A program made the translations under genes and the position numbers. Below, one piece after another: positions 36,993 through 48,246 of a DNA stretch of 64,000 nucleotides (its first letter is position 1; the number at the start of each line of letters is the position of its first letter). The stretch is taken from NCBI GenBank assembly GCA_016800925.1, contig JABCPU010000118.1, positions 1 to 64,000 on the forward strand, written 5' to 3'. The notes under the pieces are model-generated. The model was not told the DNA's origin. It saw nothing but the letters and a program-made list of their open reading frames with translations, and searched no databases. Source of the stretch: Suillus spraguei. Lineage: Eukaryota > Basidiomycota > Agaricomycetes > Boletales > Suillaceae.

Positions 36993-38177
36993 CAACTTGA
37001 CCTGTTAGCACAAACCATCCTTCACAAGGAGAATGTTGCCCGCGCCGTTGAATATGCGCTGAAGGCAGGCTATAGACACATTGACTGTGCTTGGTGGGAA
37101 ACACTGGTCGACCGCGAAATGATACTAATGAACGTATACACCACAGGGCATATGATATGGGAACGAAAAGGAGGTCGGCGAGGCCTGCGTGCATCGGGCG
37201 TTCCGCGGGAGGAAGTGTTTGTGCGTACAGCACATCTCACAGGTTCATTACCCTGTTCACCTGTGTATTGATAGATCACCAGCAAGCTTTGGGATACGTA
37301 CCATAAACGGTTGAGGACTGCCTCGACCAGACACTCGCAACCTGGAAACAACATATCTGGACCGTGAGATCTGTATTTCTATGACTGACACTGACAATCG
37401 CATCCATCAGTTTACCTGGTGCACTGGCCTATTGCCATGAACCCAAATGGGAATCACCCTGTCATGCCGATGCGCCCGAACGGAAATCGTGACGTTGATG
37501 AATCCTGGGACATCATATACACCTGGAAGAGTATGGAAGCTATGGTAAAGAGGGGTAAAGTCAAGGCAATCGGCGCATCAAACTTCTCCCAGACGGTACT
37601 CGAGAGGATTCTGCCCACAGCTGAGATCATCCCGGCTGTTAATCAGGTGTGTTCGACGTAATGTAATAATTCAAAACTGACCATATTGAACCATGTAGCT
37701 CGAGATTCATCTGTACAATCCACAGCTCAAACTCCTTGATTACTTAAAGTCGAAGAACATCGTTCCACAAGCATACTCGCCACTTGGTTCGACCAGTTGA
37801 CCGATGAGACCGCCACAGAGATCGCAAAGAAGTATGGCCTCAAGAGCACATCCGATGTCCTGTGTGCGTGCATGATTGTCATTCGCCATGTGCAATATAA
37901 TGACGTCGTGTTTGATTGTAGTCGCGAAGGACATCATTGTCCTTCCCAAATCAGTGACGCCGTCTCGTATCGAATCTAACTTGACCGGTGCGCTAGAGGC
38001 ATACAGCTTGCTGACACCAGAGGATATCAAAATCCTTGACGGTGTAGTAGCAAGTGGCAAGCGGAAGCGTTCCATCATGCCTCTTTGGGGTGAGTATTGC
38101 TAATACCCGCGAAAATAACGATATGTTGTCCAGGTATTGACCTCGGTTTCGATAATTGGCCTGCTCCAACCAAGTAG
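36993..38177 (+). pseudogene. Aldo-keto reductase, right copy, heavily frameshifted
   Basis: This carries the two shared defects of the left copy plus at least four more single-base losses. These fall in the AYAYGNE region (near 37,152), before LRASGVP (near 37,182), after TYHK (near 37,306) and in TLADLE (near 37,337). AKR motifs remain legible (GYRHIDCAW, LVHWPIAMNPNG, GFDNWPAPTK). Confidence 0.85.
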
Positions 38178-39673
38178 GAAACAGCCGCTGACTGATAGTA
38201 GATAATCTGCCAGTGAGGTAGGCATGAAACCGTCTGCATCAGTAGAACCACACATGATTCATGAAATTCTCACACGACGCACTGACAAATGAATGATGGG
38301 AACATATGCAATGCGATAGTGAGGTGACACAGCCCAGGATTAAAGAACACCCCTCATTCGCATGAGGGTGCAGGGGCAGATGAATAAAGTTGATCGATGC
38401 GGTAATTTTTTCGGGTCGGAGCAAAGATTTTAGCGGTGGCTATTATAAACAAGCGTGCCACCACTCTGCATGACTGGAAGTGTTCCTAGAGGGTATGGCC
38501 AGTCATCCGCGGGATAGGAATGACAGCTCATCACTCGTCAAGCGATGAATGATGCCATACATTTTGATTGCGCATGCCAGCACAAAGAGAAGGACCATGA
38601 TAGTTAAGCGTGACCTGAAAGAGAGGTGCCCAGCTCGAAAACTTGTCTCATCATCCATAATTGTGCAGGCCTGACCGCATTGGCCACAAATATATCGGAG
38701 TCCGTGGGGCAACGATTCAAGGCCTGACGTCACGGTTGGTGGAAAGACCCACACGGGGCTCAGAGAAATTTCCTGGAGAATTTCCTCAATTCGCTCAACT
38801 GGCAAAGTAGAATCTCGAAGGATACCTATAGAGTAGTACTCATGGCTAAGAGCTTGAAAGCTGAAGTGACTCTATCGGGAGCTAGCACATGTGACTTGGT
38901 CACAATGACTCTCGCATTCTGCCGTTAGTCCGTCCGCTGTTTACCGCGATTTATGCAACCCCAAGTTGTTGCATTCCGATGTTGTTCCGATGGGCTGTGA
39001 AACATGTGAGCCTGAGTAAGGGCTGCACCAAGAGAAAACAAAACTGTCAGTCACGGTGGCCTTGTATTATTCCTTGTGATTACTCCGATTGTCACGCCAG
39101 CGGGGAGTGATAATATTAGGTTAGGTTAGGTTGCCATTTGAATCACGGAAGCGAACGAGAGAGTTAGACTAAGCAAACTTGGTCCAGATCCTGTGCAAAC
39201 CTTGACGGTGACTCGTCAGGACTATTAAAACGTGTGACTAGATGGGAGTATCATTGTCGAGAATGACAAGAACGTTCAGTACGATTCAGATGTAGCTTGT
39301 TCACAGTGCTGGTTGTCTGCAGACAACGTTCAGCGGTCTGCTACGGTCACGTCACCGAGACTCTTCCGCGAAATATCGGAACCACGCAAGAGCCACGTGG
39401 TCCGCGTAGCCTGCGTCGCGGCACCAATTTGCAAACCACACTGAGACCGACAGACTAATAGGGAAGTTGCTAATCTTCAAATTATCGTCATCAATTTTGG
39501 GAAAAACACGTATGGTGAACCAGTGCAGGGCAGGTTCAGGTTCTGTTGGTGTTCGCGATGCGTCGCATGACTCGCATCCGTATATAAGGCAGCCTTGTCT
39601 TCGGGACTCTCATTCCCAATAAGCCTCCCGCTCCTCTTCCAAAACTTTCATTTCGCCATTATTATTCTTAGAC

Positions 39674-40913
39674 ATGCCTGCCATCGTTATTAACACACAC
39701 GCTGGGCATGAACTTGACACTGTTTCCGACGCAGTCGATGACGGTGTGTATTCATCATGCCGTTCCACCGCTTCATGACACGACTCACTGTGTCCTCGCA
39801 GTAAATGTTCTAAAGGCCAAAATTTGGGACTCTCGGTCCGAGTTTGATTCTACCAAAGACAAGACGACTTTCCGGCAGTATGAGACTGCCTGCGATCGCG
39901 TCAAGAATTTTTACAAAGAGCAACATGGTCATTTGATACATCCGATCTACTGATTCACGAGGTGGTACTAATGCTGCCATGTAGAAAAACAAACTGTGGC
40001 TTTCAACATCAAGGCCCGCACGGAATTCAAGAGCCGGAAACGCGCTCGCATGGGTATCTGGCAAGCTATGGAAATGCTCGATACACTCGTGGACGAGTCG
40101 GATCCAGACGTCAGTGATTTGTTGGCTTGTGATTTTCCTTTACTGATTCAGTTCTAATACATATTTAGACTGAGCTTTCGCAAATTGAGCATTTGCTCCA
40201 GACTGCCGAGGCCATCCGACGGGACGGAAAGCCTGAATGGATGCAAGTTACCGGTTTGATCCACGACCTTGGTAAGCTGTTGTACCTATTTGGTAGCGAG
40301 GGCCAGTGGGACGTTGTTGGTGTAGGTTCCTTTATTTGTTACTCGTGACGATGTGTAGATTGATACGGTTCTTTGCGGTAGGATACCTTTGTTGTCGGTT
40401 GCGCTTTCTCCGATAAAAACATATACCCCGGTACTTCGCTGGCAACCCGACTTCCATGACGCCGTTTATTCCACGCAGTACGGAATTTATGAGCCTAATT
40501 GCGGCCTTGATAATGTTATGGTGTCTTGGGGTCATGATGAGGTATATTTCTATTTACATATCGTATTATTCTGTGCTTACCAGACTTCTTGCAGTATCTC
40601 TACAATGTCGTTAAGAATCAGAGCTCCCTTCCTGCGGAAGGCCTTGCTATGATCAGATATCACAGTTTTTATCCGTAAGCTTCACCCAGTCTACACCATC
40701 CACCAAATTTTATAACATCTAATTAGATGGCACCGTGAGGGAGCTTACACGCACCTCATGAATGAGAAGGATCATGTAGCCCTTGAGGCCGCTCGTGCCT
40801 TCAACCCTTATGATCTCTACTCGAAGAGCGACGAGCCCTGCGATATTGAAAAACTTCGCCCGTACTACGAGGGCCTTATTGTTAAATTCTTCCCTTCAGA
40901 GATCGACTGGTAG
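39674..40913 (+). pseudogene. Inositol oxygenase (MIOX), right copy, frameshifted
   Basis: The gene structure and ends are the same as in the left MIOX, and all other motifs are present (HDLGK, WGHDE, YHSFYPW, YDLYSK). Two C residues are missing near 40,436 and 40,447, in [12 protein letters not shown], compared with the left copy. The net loss of two bases shifts the frame ahead of the WGHDE and HSFYPW iron ligands. The promoter region is nearly identical to the left copy. Confidence 0.85.
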
Positions 40914-41019
40914 ATGCGCGTGATAACGCGCACGACTTTATTTTAAAATTATAGACCACTATCTGATACAGACGCAGATTCTTAGTCGATATAGAGGGGA
41001 AAATCCACATAGCTTAATT

Positions 41020-41128
41020 ATGTATTTCTTTCAAGGTTTGTGTCCTTAGTTGTCCCATCACTTTATTGCAGCATAACCCGATGTCTATATAGATTTTTTA
41101 TTATCATCGACATAATTTAATGCATTAT
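41020..41128 (+). repeat. 109-bp direct repeat, inner copy
   Basis: This is MIOX 3'-flank sequence, from ATGTATTTCTTTCAAGG to TTTAATGCATTAT. It is repeated in the same orientation at 45,770-45,879, so the two copies bracket the FunK1 C cassette. Confidence 0.9.
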
Positions 41129-42770
41129 CCTTGCGTACGTATATTTGTTACTTGTTGTCGAGAATCTTTCCCGCTTTTGCTTTTCTGGTTTTGCTGTTGG
41201 TTATGTAGCGAGTAACGCCTTGACTGGATATTCGAACATCTGGAGTTAACTACTGTCAGCATCGATTACGTATAAGTATAATGGTGTTGACCTCAGAAAT
41301 TTAAGAGGACTCTTGACGATTCCGACAAACTGGTTACTGCAAAGGTCAAGAAAGTGCATGTACAGCATTGCGGGTCCCGGGAAGCGACTTTGAGGTGCAG
41401 GGACGCGTCCTGCTAGTGGATGCGGTCTGAGTATGACTCTGCTACTACTCCCACTTTGATTGCGTGAATGGTAGTTGAGCATGGGCATGTAGTGATTATT
41501 TGCGCAGATCATATTTATATATCATCCCTTCACTGATAAGTCATGCAAAAAAAAAAAAAAAGGATTATGCAGAATTATGCGCAAATGTTTGGGCCGGGTC
41601 GTGTTACAGATTATAATTTCAGAGTTCAAGTATATCATCCAACTAACTGTAATAGTGTCGACTAGCTAGGTGATGCCCAACGTTCAACCCTGAGCATTGC
41701 CAAGTTCTTCAACTTAGATAGGCAGCATACAGTACAACAAAGTTGATGGACTCGTCATGCGGTCAATCATGTCGTAGCTGTAAGATAATACAATACAACC
41801 AATATTCATATCATGTACATGTGCGTTAGAAATTTTATCACGCAGTGGCGTGTTTGATAGCTTTGCTGGAGGCATTGGCGTTGGCGAGAGCGGCGACTGA
41901 AGAGACTTCCAGGCTAGTATTAGTAGCGAGAGGAACGAGAATTAACAAACGGGTAAAGCTTTCCTGCAAGACGTCTTCAAATACCACAGGAGCGCCAAAG
42001 ACCTTGGTGGATGTACACATGCCTAAAGAAAAAGAACAGCGACAATTGGGTTAAATGTCTGTCGAGGACTTGATAAACTGATCGCGAACCCAATCGCAAT
42101 TATGCTCATTGGGTGGTGGCATCGAAATCTGATGCATGATGGTAACGATAACGGTCACCAGATGAAGTTCCTGCAAGAATTTTCCAGACACCGCGGACCG
42201 CCAAAAAGACATCATCCTTGTTGGATGTTCATTTAGCCATAGATGTCGAAGAAAAGAATGGGATGGATGGATGTCTGATCGAGTCATGATACGATTGTGC
42301 TCGTTGGGGAAATCACAGTGGAAGCAAGGGTAGCGACGATGAAATCTGCATAATGGTAGCGATATGGATAGGCTGTTTCCGAGTCGCCAAGCAGCACGCC
42401 ACACTGAATGGGTGAAATTTTGCTACGAGAAAGTGGAGCGGAACGCCAAAAAAGAATAACAGTGATGCATTTGGATGAAGATACAATGGTCATTTGACTC
42501 ACTGAGTGAGGCACAATGCGGCGATTCCGCCCATGAGAAAAATTACGGTGGCGCTGTGGACGAAGACATGTTAGATGTGACCAGAGAACGCCCGGGAAAT
42601 GGGGCCAAGTCTGTCGCAGACTCTGGGGGTGACTCCAAGTCCGAGTCTGCTTATTGGGATAATCACGACGGCGGTGGTTGAGTGGTGCAAAATTGATGCA
42701 TAATGTTCCACAATCTTGTCTCAAATCACAAATGTTTTTTGCGCCTGGAACAAGAGTCATGATGGGCGTT
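41129..42770 (-). repeat. Segment X, copy next to FunK1 C
   Basis: This is the mirror of 16,340-17,967. The RPS13-tail copy has its breakpoint at 41,430. A poly-A run near 41,550 is longer than in other copies. Confidence 0.75.
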
Positions 42771-43012
42771 TGTGGGCGCCAGATGCCATCAAAAGAAGTT
42801 GATGGTGGTGGCAGTGCCTGTGGTCATGATGTGAACGGTCCTACTATCTGCATCCCCCCATCGCATTCGAAGTTCCAGGTAACCACTGTGGACTTGGAGT
42901 CATGTCGGAACAATAGCGTTATTCTGGTTTAAAAGCGAGCTGCAATCTGCATCTTCTTGTCTTCAGCGAGTTCACTTTCATTTACTAACAGAACAGTAAC
43001 CTAAGTTTCATC

Positions 43013-45679
43013 ATGGTCAATAGTACTGGTGCGACCACTAGTGCTGCTCGTACTGCACCAAAGACGCCTCCTCACGGTGTCAATTCTGCCTCTGGGCTCA
43101 ACTCTACCCCACTTGCAGTCGGCTCTGCCGCTGTCAGCGAACACATCAGCACTCTAGGCGTTAGGTACGTCAACTCTCTTTGCTTGGCCACCGGTATTAA
43201 ACTTCATCATACACGCAGGGTTCATGATGTCCGCCCATGGATCACTCGAGATGTCGACAGCTACAGGAAATGCGATGCCGACGCAATGCTGCAGGAGCTC
43301 CTCTGTGGCTTCGATGAGCGCCCTAGTAGTGAGAAGTCGAAATTACTTCAAGATTCTCTCAGGGCCGCCCTGGAAATCTGTAATAATACTCCAGAAATCA
43401 CAGACAACTTGACCGAATTGTAAGTACGGAGTTCACACAGTGTGAAAAGAGCTGAACGCCTTTGTCCAGTGCCAATTGCACCGTAGAGCCGAGTTCGTAC
43501 CCGTCTTTTGTGCGTGCAGCCAATGCTGCACTCCTTAAACTGAGCAGCTTGGAAGTCCCTGGACTACCCGTTTTTGCACACAACAACGAGAACGACATCC
43601 TGTTTCATCATAATGACAAGGACATGAAGCAAACGCACCAGGACGCAAAGTCTATACGCAAGCCTGATGTCGTCATCGTCTCTAGGAAAGCGGCGAAGCG
43701 TGTGGCAGAGGGTGTAGAGGCTAAGGATAAGGGCAAAGGTAAGAGCAAGGACAGTACGGGTAACAACGACGGCGATCAAACCGAAGAGGCTGAGAAGGAG
43801 TTTTACACGAACAAAGCAGCGGCGAAGCCTCGCGGAAACTTCAATTGGATCGATGTTCGCTCGACCATAGAATTCAAACGCAGCCGTACTCTGGCCCATC
43901 CAGTATTACCTTACAAAGTGACAGAATACGCTCCCCCTAAGCCAGGGTTCAAGTATCTGAATCTTTCGAATGGAACAGAGCACCCTGAGCCAACTGGTAC
44001 AGCCCCTGTGCCCGCTACCGCTCCTGCCCCAAGCTCAAGCAAGCCACTCAATGAACGTAAGCCGCACAGCGTCTACCCACTGCTTCGTTGCTGACATTCG
44101 TAATTCAGCACGGGGTACGCGTGCGTCCGAGCGACTGAAAGCAAGATCAGACAACAAACGTAAATCTGATCAATCAGACCTCAACGAATCCGCTTCTAAG
44201 CGGCCCAAGAAAACCAACGAGAACCACGCAGACCAGAAGGCGCCCCCACAGGAACCACTTGTAAAGATCCATCCAAACGTCCAGAATGGTTTGTATGTCG
44301 CAGAGATATTCGCAGCCAACATTGCGCTGCAGTGCGTCATCTCCTATGTAGTGGACAGTAAGTGTACTGGATATTGTAGATCTCTTGTCAAATTGATCAC
44401 CCGTGCTAGATGATATCATTTACATCTGGTATTTTGATCGGGAGGACGCCATTCAATGCGCTGGCGTTAACTTCATCAAGGATCTTCCCCGATTCCTTGT
44501 CTTACTGCTTGCTATGCAGCGTATGGGAGATGAGCAATGGGGCCATAATTCGAAATTCACCCATGTGCCTGGAGTTTCATGCAATGTCGTCATCGGAAAT
44601 GTTGACCTCAAATTGGACCTGAAATCTGACACACGCACGACTCACTTTGGTCTGCGCGGCCGCGCAACCAATGTCTTTTCGGTCCAAAGCAAGTATCTTT
44701 CGGACAAGAAGAAGAGGGATATTTGTGGTAACGATACCAACGAACTGGTCGCCAAGCTCTATTGGCCAGAAGAGCGGCGTCAGAGTGAGGACGAGATACT
44801 CCAGAATGTGTATGCCATCGCGAGCGAGGAGTCAACAGTAAAGGGCCACATCCCGGACATGGTTTGGTTCCACAAGTTTGACCAGACGTCCACGATGAAA
44901 ATCAGGAAGTCGCTCGGAATTCAAGATCCTGACGCCGAACGCGGCAGTCGTGTTTTGTATATCATCGTGTTCAGGAAGCTTGTCCCAATCACGTCTCTCA
45001 GTGGAGACGAATTTCTTAGCGCATGGTGGCAAGTTGTGCTTTGTAGGTCTGATTTATGTTGTGCTTTTCGCTGTCCCTGACTGTGCCGACAGGTCATTAT
45101 ACACTCTGGAAACACAATGTCCATCACCGGGATATCAGTCCTAGTAATCTTATGGTCTACTGGTGGAATGGCCAATGGATCGGGGTTCTCAATGACTACG
45201 ACTTATCGTCGATTGAACGCGATGGGCCTAGCGGAAAGGAGCGCACAGGAACGGTCCCATTCATGGCAATTGACCTGCTCGCGAAAGATGCCATCTTAGG
45301 CAAAGTCACACACTTGTACCGGCATGATGCTGAATCGCTCGTCTGGGTCCTTGTCTGGGTCTGTCTTAGGTACCAAGGAGGCAAGCTGATGAGCAATGGC
45401 AGACTGCTCGATGAGTGGCTGAAAGTGGATGCTAAAGGATGTAGGATGGAAAAATCTGACTTTATCTGGAGGTTTCGGCATGGGCATGCTGACCTCGAAA
45501 AACCCTCACCGTCTCACCAATCTAACTGGAAAATTGCGGTAACTTGCCTTCGCTCTATTCATATCGCTCCCGAGGCCAAAATGGATGAAGATGGGTCTAT
45601 TCTTCAAACTTGGCTCCTGGATAACGTAGAGTCTGTCGCCCCAGACATTATCGTTCGCCATCCCGTCAATGTGTCATAA
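43013..45679 (+). CDS. FunK1 fungal-type protein kinase, copy C
   Basis: The exons are 43013-43164, 43219-43419, 43470-44056, 44109-44357, 44410-45042 and 45093-45679, giving 802 aa. All introns are GT-AG and 50-54 nt long. The start MVNSTGATTSAARTA follows a short leader. Kinase signatures are ELVAKLYWPEE (ATP-binding Lys), HRDISPSN (catalytic loop) and NDYDLSS (DFG position, so an atypical metal-binding motif). The last about 70 residues (from about 45,430) differ much more from A and B than the rest does, for example WRFRHGHADLEKPSPSH against EFRYGDVDLINPLPSH. The frame is intact throughout. Confidence 0.87.
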
Positions 45680-45769
45680 ATTTCATACATACACTCTTGT
45701 ATCACGAGGTCATTGGTGCACGTGCACGTGAATGCCATGGAGATCTATTGGTCAAACAGTGTCCAACAC

Positions 45770-45879
45770 ATGTATTTCTTTCAAGGTTTGTGTCCTTAGT
45801 TGTCCCATCACTTTATTGCAGCATATCCCGATGTCTATATAGATTTTATTATTATCATCGACATAATTTAATGCATTAT
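45770..45879 (+). repeat. 109-bp direct repeat, outer copy
   Basis: This is the second copy of the MIOX 3'-flank sequence, at the outer edge of the right arm. Unique sequence resumes at about 45,880. Confidence 0.9.
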
Positions 45880-46018
45880 TGTCACAGAACTGCGTCTTAA
45901 TGCGAGTACATTTGGTTATGAGGCCCAAAGTTATGAATATTATCTGTTGCGAGGAAGCTTTGATGGAACGAGACAAGAAACAACAAATGACAAAGGACGG
46001 ATGATTTACGATGACATT

Positions 46019-46996
46019 TCAATGTCCCTTTGCTCCGCCTCTTTCAACCCACGCTCGTAATTCTCTCTTTCCTGTAGGAATGATGCAGGTCAGTGTGAGT
46101 AAACTACAAATGTGACAAAGAAAACAAACAATTTTAGCGCAAGTAGCGCACTCCCCATTGCCCTGCAGTCTCCAAAACTCACTATGGCAAGCTTTCAGAT
46201 GCGCGGCTATCTGAGCCAAAGCCTGCTTGCAGAGTGGTACGTCGCCGAAGGAGAATTGGCGGCGACCATTAGAAATCGAGAAGATACATGAAGGAACGTG
46301 GTATAAAACATTGGGAGCTTCGGAGAGGACAGAGGAGCCTAGGGAGCCCGGAGAGCCTGAAGATTCCGTATCTGTAGAGTTCTCCGTCTGAGGGACATAA
46401 TCTTGATCTGAGTCTTGCATAGTCTTCTTCAGTTCCTCAAAGTCGCCAAGAAACGGCCGGTCAACTTCCTAATATCCCCAGTATAGCCCACAAGCCAGCA
46501 CCACACCGAGCGACTCGAGAGTACGATCATTAGCAAATGCATACATGACCTGCTTCGCGACTTGGTTGTCTAGAATGGATCCAAATGACTCGAATTCGAC
46601 CGCTGGCTTGACTTCAACAGTCAGGATAACACGCTGGCGACTATAGGGGGGCGAAGATGGCTGTGGTCGAGTGGCGCGACGGAGTACTTGAACAAAATCG
46701 GGGATCTTCACAGAACGTTTGGAAAGACGCCCAGGTGGGGGAGATGATCGGTTACTGTCCGGTGAGGATGGATTACTGGTACTATCATCAACATCGATAT
46801 CAACATCAACATCGTACGTCCAGACGAGTGAATATTGGGGAATTGTCGAACACGCAGTTGTTTCGGTGTTGGAGTGTGCAAAAACATATTCGGTTAAGCA
46901 CGTATTCCAGACTTCGTACCAGGGGCACTCCCTTCGCATCGGGTCGTTGGCGGCAGCATCGAGAGATAATCCAAGATCGGCGTTAACGCTTGCCAT
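46019..46996 (-). pseudogene. Hypothetical gene with one in-frame TAG
   Basis: The frame runs from MASVNADLGLSL at 46,996 through an acidic/Ser-rich stretch (DVDVDIDVDDSTSNPSSPDS) and a VEVKPAVEFESF segment to VVLACGLYWGY, where TAG lies at 46,469-46,471. The same frame then continues with EVDRPFLGDFEELKK and SSGSPGSLGSSV to 46,019. The layout suggests one gene with a nonsense change or a sequence error. The family is agaricomycete-like and of unknown function. A C-terminal intron is possible near 46,090-46,140. Confidence 0.55.
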
Positions 46997-47694
46997 TAAT
47001 GATAGTGCTAGCTGTGAACCTTGTTCTTACGTTGTTTGGTTGTAGTCTAAATTCGGAGTGCCAAAATAAGGTCAACTTGCTCGACGTTCCAACATTATGT
47101 AATGAACTCAAGATCCTCTTGAACATGTCTCAACAATTACAAAGCCTCGATGGAGCGGTGTCTAGCATGCAGGTGTGTCTAGGTATTTTTCGTTGATACC
47201 CCTTCTCAATCGATCTTGCGCAGCCTGGTGAAGCCAAGCAAGACAAACAGCGCAATTCTGGACGTGCCAGACCGCCCAAGCAACACCGTATTGATATAAC
47301 TCTTCCACCTCGGCAACATCATCCTCAAATGTACGGTTACTACGTATCTGAGAAGTGGCTTTATGAGACTGCTCGTTCCTTCCTCTCCAAGCTACATTCT
47401 GACCTTCCCGAATTCAAGGCCAGGAGCAATGCCGAAGTAAACCCCTCTTACAGCTTCAGAAGGATCTTCCGCATGCAAACGATGTCAATCGGTCATGCAA
47501 TCCTGCCTCCCCAACAGATGGTTCCAACGGAATGCATAGAAGATGGTGCTGTTCTCGTGCTATACATCTTCAAGGACTGGCCAGAAAGTTATCAACGACG
47601 CCCTACTCAGAAACAGGTTGATGAACTCACTAGGTTCATGGGCAGAGAGCCGCAGTGGTGGGTAGATATTGCGCCAACAAGGTTCCGTATGTGA
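46990..47694 (+). CDS. Hypothetical protein, at least two exons
   Basis: The first exon ends ...QSLDGAVSSMQ, before a 51-nt intron at about 47,172-47,222. The second exon reads PGEAKQDKQRNSG, then YVSEKWLYETARSFLSKL, RRIFRMQTMSIGHAI, DWPESYQRRPT and ends VDIAPTRFRM. No family is recognised. The start is uncertain: 46,990 overlaps the divergent gene's start by a few bases, and a later ATG at 47,126 is possible. Confidence 0.5.
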
Positions 47695-47905
47695 ATTATT
47701 GGATTCGCTGAGGAAAGACTGGACTAGGTCAAGTTCGATGTAGTATGCATTGTTTAAGCATGCAATGTACATGTGGGTACTGGTTTTATCGCATAAACAA
47801 CAGAATACCGGTCCTTGAACGACTCGGTTACAGTACTGTCAATGGGGCCAAATACAGTACTACTCCACAAAAACTTGTATCCTCGCGGGCCCGCTGTCTG
47901 ACACC

Positions 47906-48246
47906 TTGACTAAGGACCAGGCTAACTTACCACTACTAAAGGACGAAAAAAGACGGTCGTCATCGAGGATCTGGCCACAACTGGAAGAACTTTGCGACAA
48001 CCAAACAACATTAAGTTCGCGAGTTCAATCAAGCTGTCATTTAATGAATGCGCATGCAGGAACTTGCACGAAGCAAAAGAGGGCTGGCAGCTGCGGTGGG
48101 ACGGAATGGATATCGGATTTTTATTGAGCGGACAAAACCTTCAACCTTACCAGGAGGCTGTCGAACGCTTCGAGAAACACAACATCAGAGAGATCAACCT
48201 GGACTGCTGGAGGACCATGTTGTATATTGTGAATAGTAGCGAGTAG
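47906..48246 (+). CDS. Possible small hypothetical gene or fragment
   Basis: One frame (from about 47,945) reads TVVIEDLATTGRTLRQPNNI, then FNECACRNLHEAKEGWQLRW, ending TMLYIVNSSE at 48,246. Its composition looks protein-like, but start and family are not recognised. Confidence 0.3.

Larger units (their letters stand above)
33015..45769 (-). repeat. Right arm of the 12.75-kb inverted repeat
   Basis: This is the reverse-complement partner of 13,340-26,091. Compared with the left arm it carries extra 1-nt deletions in AKR and MIOX. It ends exactly at the second copy of the 109-bp MIOX-flank repeat. Confidence 0.95.

Noticed and set aside
11484..45879. LTR retrotransposon or classic DNA transposon carrying FunK1
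   Set aside because: No reverse transcriptase, integrase, transposase, terminal repeats or short target duplication were seen around the units. Segmental duplication fits better.
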